A stretch of 20,375 nt of DNA, from assembly GCA_965662575.1 (NCBI GenBank), contig CBFIHN010000028.1, positions 1-20,375 on the forward strand, in the 5' to 3' direction. Each line of letters begins with the position of its first letter. The stretch's first letter is position 1. The DNA comes from CBFIHN01 sp965662575. GTDB lineage: Bacteria; Pseudomonadota; Gammaproteobacteria; Francisellales; CACEW01. This document shows, piece by piece, positions 15,998 through 20,375 of the stretch. Below the pieces are notes generated by a model. That model was not told the DNA's origin. It did not search any database and worked only from the letters and a program-made list of their open reading frames with translations. The position numbers and the translations under genes were made by a program.

Positions 15998-16193
15998 ATC
16001 TTCTTTCATCCGGACTGTCTAACTAATAGGAAGTTTTAACCGTCGGCTTTGGAATGACACCAAATCTGCTGTCCTTAGTCAAAAAAAACTAAGCGCTCGC
16101 GGGCTGATCAATAATAACACTGTCACTGTCAATGCAAACGTGAGAGGTTTATTGAAACACCGCCGGTGAGGAATTTCACCTCGCCCTGAAGAT
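15998..16193 (-). ncRNA. FMN riboswitch (RFN element)
   Basis: On the minus strand the conserved RFN blocks occur in order. P1 AUCUUC (16193-16188) comes first, then AGGGCGAGGUGAAAUUCC, ACCGGCGGU, AGCCCGCGAGC, GAUUUGGUGUCAUUCCAAA, GCCGACGGUUA and AGUCCGGAUG. The closing P1 strand GAAGAU is at 16003-15998. The aptamer binds FMN and normally turns down the genes behind it. Two arms are expanded. About 50 nt are inserted between ACCGGCGGU and AGCCCGCGAGC, with UCAAUAA/UUAUUGA able to pair. The usual variable arm (CUUAGU/ACUAAG around a U-rich loop) is also present. ribD begins 115 nt downstream. No terminator is seen, so translational control is more likely than attenuation. Confidence 0.96.
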
Positions 16194-16199
16194 TTTTCG

Positions 16200-16228
16200 A
16201 TCTTAGTCAAAAAAGTCTCTAGACGCAA
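16200..16228 (-). promoter_or_regulatory. ribD: Probable promoter of the riboswitch-rib operon transcript
   Basis: TAAGAT (16205-16200) as -10 and TTGCGT (16228-16223) as -35 are separated by exactly 17 nt. A start about 7 nt downstream falls at 16193, the first base of the riboswitch P1. Both boxes are imperfect, but the geometry is convincing. Confidence 0.45.
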
Positions 16229-16236
16229 GTTGCGTC
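16222..16236. promoter_or_regulatory. Operator-like palindrome over the rib -35 box
   Basis: GACGCAA-G-TTGCGTC is a perfect inverted repeat with 7-bp arms and a single central base. It covers the proposed -35 of the rib promoter and lies about 56 bp upstream of the hemA -10. A dimeric regulator bound here could affect either gene. I recognise no specific regulator for it. Confidence 0.45.
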
Positions 16237-16291
16237 GATGCCAAATGATCGATGAGGCGAAAAACCTATATAAAAAAAATCAATTTTGTTG

Positions 16292-16297
16292 TATAAT
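16292..16297 (+). promoter_or_regulatory. hemA: Likely -10 box of hemA
   Basis: A perfect TATAAT lies 33 nt before the hemA start in a very AT-rich stretch. The -35 position is poor (TATAAA at 17 nt), so only the -10 is claimed. Confidence 0.35.
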
Positions 16298-16330
16298 TCA
16301 ATATCAAAAAAAATTATGGCATTTTAATCA

Positions 16331-17563
16331 ATGAGTTTTTGTTGTATTAGTATTGATCATAAAACTGCCGATACCGGCGAGCGAAACCGCGTTGCCTTTA
16401 CCCTTGAGCAAATCCCCGGCGCGCTAAGTAATTTATTGACAGATGGGGCATCTGAAGCGCTGATTTTATCGACGTGTAATCGAACAGAAATTTATGCCAA
16501 CAGTTTGCATCATAAGCAACTGATTAATTGGCTGGCAAATGATAAAAACATTTCTTTAGCAGAGATAGACAATTTAATACAGTACTATTACGGTGAAGCA
16601 GCATTTACTCATGCTGTGCGTGTGGCGTCAGGTTTAGAATCCATTGTCATGGGTGAACCACAAATTCTTGGCCAAATGAAAAAGGCCTTTGCCCAGGCGC
16701 AACAATGTCATGCCATTGGGAAAAAATTGCATTTTGTTTTTCAAAAAGTGTTGATGATAGCCAAAGACATCCGCTTTAAGACAGAGCTTGGACATTGCCC
16801 TGTCTCGGTTGCATTCTGTGCTGTTAAATTACTGCAACAGCAAACCCAGCGACTAGATCAACTGAAAACTTTGATTATCGGTGCCGGTGATACGGCCGCC
16901 CTAACGTTGAAACACCTCCAAGGAAGCCATAATCAAGATATCCTTGTTGCCAATCGCACGTTATCCCGTGCGCAGACATTGGCAAAAACACATGGTGTCA
17001 AAGCGATTTCACTGGAGCAGATAGCCGACCATATGGCAGCGGTTGATTTGGTTATTACAGCAACAGCCAGCAGTAAACCGCTGATCACTAAAAAAACTAT
17101 CTCGTCGCGGAATAAACCCTTGTATCTGATTGACCTGTCTGTTCCGCATAACATCGCCCCAGCGGTAGCCGAACTGGCGCAAGTCCATTTGCATACCATT
17201 GATGATATAAAAGCCAGTATCCAACAGAATACCTTATACCGTACTCAAGCCGCACTAAAAGCTGAAGAGCTCATTAAAATGGCAGTCTTGGATTATCGCC
17301 AAGAAAAACACCAACGTGATGCAAAGGCCACGGTTTGTGCGATGCGTGAACAGCTGCAAGCACTTGCAGAACAAGAGTTACAGCAAGCATTGATTAAGCT
17401 AGATAATGGTGAAAACCCTTCGCTGCTACTCAAGCAACTCAGTCATAACATAACCCAAAAATGGCTGCATCATCCCACTATTAACTTAAAGCAAATGGCT
17501 GAGGCGCAAGACTTAGAATTGCTGAAGTTAACCCATAAGCTATTTAATCTTGCGGAACATTAA
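16331..17563 (+). CDS. hemA: HemA, glutamyl-tRNA reductase
   Basis: HemA reduces glutamyl-tRNA(Glu) to glutamate-1-semialdehyde with NADPH, the first step of haem synthesis by the C5 pathway. The 410-aa product has family length. It opens MSFCCISIDHKTADTGERNR (family: GINHKTAP...RE). The catalytic Cys is C49 in ILSTCNRTEIY, followed by VASGLESIVMGEPQILGQMK. The nucleotide-binding site is IIGAGDTA, and a C-terminal dimerisation helix region follows. ATG 16331 has no recognisable Shine-Dalgarno; an upstream ATG hits a stop after two further codons, so this start is the only sensible one. The gene diverges from the rib operon and converges on ydiJ. Unlike in E. coli, prfA does not follow it. Confidence 0.96.
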   Translation: MSFCCISIDHKTADTGERNRVAFTLEQIPGALSNLLTDGASEALILSTCNRTEIYANSLHHKQLINWLANDKNISLAEIDNLIQYYYGEAAFTHAVRVASGLESIVMGEPQILGQMKKAFAQAQQCHAIGKKLHFVFQKVLMIAKDIRFKTELGHCPVSVAFCAVKLLQQQTQRLDQLKTLIIGAGDTAALTLKHLQGSHNQDILVANRTLSRAQTLAKTHGVKAISLEQIADHMAAVDLVITATASSKPLITKKTISSRNKPLYLIDLSVPHNIAPAVAELAQVHLHTIDDIKASIQQNTLYRTQAALKAEELIKMAVLDYRQEKHQRDAKATVCAMREQLQALAEQELQQALIKLDNGENPSLLLKQLSHNITQKWLHHPTINLKQMAEAQDLELLKLTHKLFNLAEH

Positions 17564-17621
17564 AATCAGCAGATTGGCAGGCATTGGTGTTAACGCAGTG
17601 AAGAAGCCGGGACAAAAAAGA

Positions 17622-20375
17622 CTACCCTATAAGGTCGTTTAATATCTGCACCGGGTGTTGGGCCTGTTGATTCGTTAACCGCTCAATTTGGCAGGCACAA
17701 GAGAAGCCAGTGACCAGTGCTTTGCTCTTTATCCTTTGGTCACTTAGTGGTTGCTGCCAGCTGAGCGCAAAGAGTTTTTTTGACATTTCTTGGTGTTGAC
17801 GCTCATGGCCAAAACTACCCGCCATACCACAACAACCGACATCAATCTGATTTAATGTTAAACCCAGCTGAGTAAACAATGACTGCCAGGCCGCGATACT
17901 ACCAGGCGCCAGTGATTTTTCGCTACAATGGGGTAACAAATAATAAGTTTTTGACCTCGGTGTGCTGTGTTTCACGGAATAAGATAATCGCTGTCGCGCT
18001 AGCCATGGTGCTAACAATTGTATCTTGAACTGTTTCTTTTTATCCAAAACTTGAGCATAGTCATCTTCCATACAAAGACTCATTGCCGGCTCTAAGCCTA
18101 CCAGCTCAACCTGTTGTGCGGCCAATTGGTTTAATAGACGCGCATTTTTACCTGCCTGCCGTGTAAAGCGCTGAGCAAACCCTTTAACCTGGGCTGGCTT
18201 AGCCGTAATCATGGGCAAAATAAAAACACCCCACCCTAGCCTCTGTAGCAACTGATAGCTAGCAATTACCCACTGTGGCTTATACGCTAAGGTAAAATGA
18301 TCAATAACCAGACAAACCAACTGTTTAGCAGACGTTGGCTGTTGATAATATGCACGAGGAATATGATCACTACTTAGCTTGGGTAAATCAATCACCCCCA
18401 ATCTTTTTAAAAGACGGTTTGGCATGAGGCAATTACTTAAACGTGGAAAGCGTGAAAAATAAGGCAACCACGATTCACTATAGGCCAATAAATAATCACC
18501 AATATGATGACCACGATGATGGGCAAACCATTGTGAAAATTTTGCTTTGAATTGAGGAATATCAACATGCACTGGGCATGCACTGACACAAGCTTTACAA
18601 CCCAAACAGCTCTGCAAAGAGTGATAAACCTGCTGTGCAAATGGGCTATTGGCAAGTGCTTGCTCATCCGAGGTGAGAGAACGCTGACGCAGCCACTCAC
18701 GCAGTAAAGCCGCACGACCTTTGGGGGAATACAGTTTATTTTTAGAGGCTTGATAGGAAGGACACATCACCTGCTTAGCATCATATTGAAAACAGGCACC
18801 ATTGCCATTACAGCGGATTAAGGGTTGATATTCTGTCCGTAATGAAGATTTAATTTCTCGATCTTTTTCCCCACGCAATGGACCCTCTAGCTGGACCAAC
18901 GCTTGCTGGTGCGTTAATGATGAGGCAATCTTACCGGGATTTAATTGGTTATAAGGATCAAACCACGTCTTAATTTGGCGCAATAGATGATACAACGTAG
19001 GCCCAAAGTAATCTTCAGTTAGCACTGTGCGAAACCCTCGCCCATGCTCACCCCACATCACGCCTTGATATTTCTGCACCAAGTCACTGACCTGACGGCT
19101 GATAACTGGCACTAAGGCAGCATCCTTTGGGTTTGTCATATCTAGTGCCGGACGCACATGCAAGCACCCCGCATCGACATGACCAAACATGCCATATTGC
19201 AAACCATAGTCATCTAAGATGGCGCGAAACTCGATAATATAATCCGCCAAGTTTTCTGCTGGCACCGCTGTATCTTCCACAAAGGGGACTGGTTGACGGT
19301 TGCCGGCCAAGTTCGCTAGCAAGCCAACACTTTTTTTGCGCAAATCCCACAATGCCTGAATGTCATGGCTCTGTTCCGTACAATAATACGCCAGCCCTTG
19401 AGCATCTAAAGCTTGCAATAAAGCAGATACTTGATGCGTCACTGCTAGCACATCTTGGCCACTGAACTCGAGCAGATTGATCGCTTGTGTCGTGCGATCA
19501 TTGTTTTGAGGATCTAATAAAGGCTGCACCCGCTGGTAAATCACATCTGTCTTAGCAACGGATAAAATCTTATCATCAATCGTTTCAATCGCCGTTGGTT
19601 GACTGGCAAGCAAGATCCGCGCTGCACGTAATGCTTGCTCAAAACTAGGATACTTGATCGCAACCATCATGGTTTTTACTGGCAGTGGTGTTAACTGTAA
19701 CTTCAACTCACTGACCACCATCAATGTGCCCTCAGAACCACTGAGCAAGTAGTTGATTTCAAACTGATTATCAGCCATCACTCGAGCCAAATTATAGCCG
19801 GTCATATGGCGAGATAATTTTGGAAAACGCTGCTTGATCTCTTCTCGATGTGCAGTCAGTTGTTGCGCTAGTTGATGATAGATCTGCCCCACTCGCCCAC
19901 CGTCATTAGCTTTGCTGGCTAATTGCTGTGTCGATATGGTGTTTGACAGCCACTCACTGCCATCGGCTAATACGCCTTTCACCTCGAGCACATGATCGCT
20001 TGTACGCCCATAACAGCACGAGCCCTTACCGCAAGCATCAGTGGAAAACATTCCGCCCAATGTTGCACGAGAGCTTGGTGATAAAGACGGTGCAAAAAAA
20101 ACACCATGTGGCCTGAGTGTCTCGTTTAATTGATCTAAAACCACTCCTGGTTGTACGCGCACATATTGAGCTTCGAGGTTTAGCTCTACAATATCATTCA
20201 TATACCGTGAACAATCAATAATGATACCGTGATTTAATGATTGACCATTAGTGCCGGTACCACCACCACGTGGCGCAAATTGTATACTCTGATAGGTAGG
20301 CTTGGCAGCTAATTGCATCATGATCACCAAATCCTGATGCGTTTTAGGAAAACACACCGCCTGTGGTAATACCTG
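17622..20375 (-). CDS. ydiJ: YdiJ-type FAD-linked oxidase with Fe-S and CCG domains, 5' end missing
   Basis: The frame is open to the right window edge (reading QVLPQAVCFP), so an apparent GTG start at 20357 is internal. The 917 visible codons lack roughly the first 100 residues compared with E. coli YdiJ (about 1018 aa), a D-2-hydroxyglutarate dehydrogenase. Domains in order: a PCMH-type FAD-binding domain with APRGGGTGTNGQ (about visible residues 34-45) and ATLGGMFSTDACGKGS; a C-terminal FAD-oxidase domain with HVDAGCLHVRP and EHGRGFRT; and a Fe-S ferredoxin module with CLGCKACVSACPVHVDIP, preceded by CNGNGACFQYDAKQVMCP. Near the end is a CCG cysteine-rich domain with VGCCGMAGSFGHE. It is probably a membrane-associated or cytosolic 2-hydroxyacid dehydrogenase feeding electrons to the respiratory chain. 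It converges on hemA with 58 bp between the stops and no clear terminator. Confidence 0.93.
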   Translation of the reverse strand, partial: QVLPQAVCFPKTHQDLVIMMQLAAKPTYQSIQFAPRGGGTGTNGQSLNHGIIIDCSRYMNDIVELNLEAQYVRVQPGVVLDQLNETLRPHGVFFAPSLSPSSRATLGGMFSTDACGKGSCCYGRTSDHVLEVKGVLADGSEWLSNTISTQQLASKANDGGRVGQIYHQLAQQLTAHREEIKQRFPKLSRHMTGYNLARVMADNQFEINYLLSGSEGTLMVVSELKLQLTPLPVKTMMVAIKYPSFEQALRAARILLASQPTAIETIDDKILSVAKTDVIYQRVQPLLDPQNNDRTTQAINLLEFSGQDVLAVTHQVSALLQALDAQGLAYYCTEQSHDIQALWDLRKKSVGLLANLAGNRQPVPFVEDTAVPAENLADYIIEFRAILDDYGLQYGMFGHVDAGCLHVRPALDMTNPKDAALVPVISRQVSDLVQKYQGVMWGEHGRGFRTVLTEDYFGPTLYHLLRQIKTWFDPYNQLNPGKIASSLTHQQALVQLEGPLRGEKDREIKSSLRTEYQPLIRCNGNGACFQYDAKQVMCPSYQASKNKLYSPKGRAALLREWLRQRSLTSDEQALANSPFAQQVYHSLQSCLGCKACVSACPVHVDIPQFKAKFSQWFAHHRGHHIGDYLLAYSESWLPYFSRFPRLSNCLMPNRLLKRLGVIDLPKLSSDHIPRAYYQQPTSAKQLVCLVIDHFTLAYKPQWVIASYQLLQRLGWGVFILPMITAKPAQVKGFAQRFTRQAGKNARLLNQLAAQQVELVGLEPAMSLCMEDDYAQVLDKKKQFKIQLLAPWLARQRLSYSVKHSTPRSKTYYLLPHCSEKSLAPGSIAAWQSLFTQLGLTLNQIDVGCCGMAGSFGHERQHQEMSKKLFALSWQQPLSDQRIKSKALVTGFSCACQIERLTNQQAQHPVQILNDLIG

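Noticed and set aside
20355..20357. GTG as the start codon of the FAD-linked oxidase
   Set aside because: The frame continues upstream to the window edge and those residues (LPQAV) match the interior of YdiJ; the true start is outside the window.
1..20375. CRISPR arrays, tRNA or rRNA genes, transposases
   Set aside because: I looked for regularly spaced repeats, cloverleaf sequences and DDE transposase motifs on both strands and saw none.

Overview
The window looks like chromosomal DNA of an intracellular gammaproteobacterium of the Legionellales (Legionella/Coxiella relatives). The main evidence is an icmV-dotA pair, which are membrane components of the Dot/Icm (type IVB) secretion system. 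Gammaproteobacterial housekeeping genes surround it: secA divergent from a DUF721/dciA gene, a complete riboflavin operon under an FMN riboswitch, hemA, and a ydiJ-type FAD/Fe-S oxidase. The DNA is moderately AT-rich. Species cannot be fixed from the sequence alone.

Layout. (1) 1-1385, minus strand: a large open frame cut by the left window edge, with no recognisable family but a strong Shine-Dalgarno and a 9-base in-frame tandem repeat. (2) 1547-6371, minus strand: icmV, dotA and three further genes packed head to tail. Two of the three encode small exported proteins (86 and 303 aa), and the third a 120-aa protein of unknown role. The 303-aa protein is a candidate IcmX-like periplasmic component. 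(3) 6686-7810, minus strand: an AAA_14/DUF4143 ATPase with its own promoter and an operator-like palindrome. Two copies of a 23-bp intergenic repeat flank it, and their cores are flipped relative to their flanks. (4) 8058-10736, minus: secA; then 10878-11348, plus: dciA. (5) 11395-12624, plus: an MFS transporter of the metabolite:H+ symporter type, whose 3' end overlaps ribH by 30 bp. (6) 12595-15882, minus: ribD-ribE-ribBA-ribH, translationally coupled, with the FMN riboswitch at 15998-16193. (7) 16331-17563, plus: hemA. (8) 17622 to the right edge, minus: ydiJ, lacking its 5' end.

How the parts work together. DotA and IcmV are inner-membrane parts of the machine that moves effectors into a host cell. 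The exported proteins encoded directly behind dotA probably belong to, or assist, the same machine. The rib genes supply the whole committed branch from GTP and ribulose 5-phosphate to riboflavin, so FMN is made endogenously and senses its own level through the riboswitch. HemA commits glutamyl-tRNA to haem synthesis. No tRNA, rRNA, CRISPR array or transposase gene is visible.

The items most worth a second look are the unassigned cluster behind dotA, the unlisted large frame at the left edge, and the repeat-flanked ATPase module.
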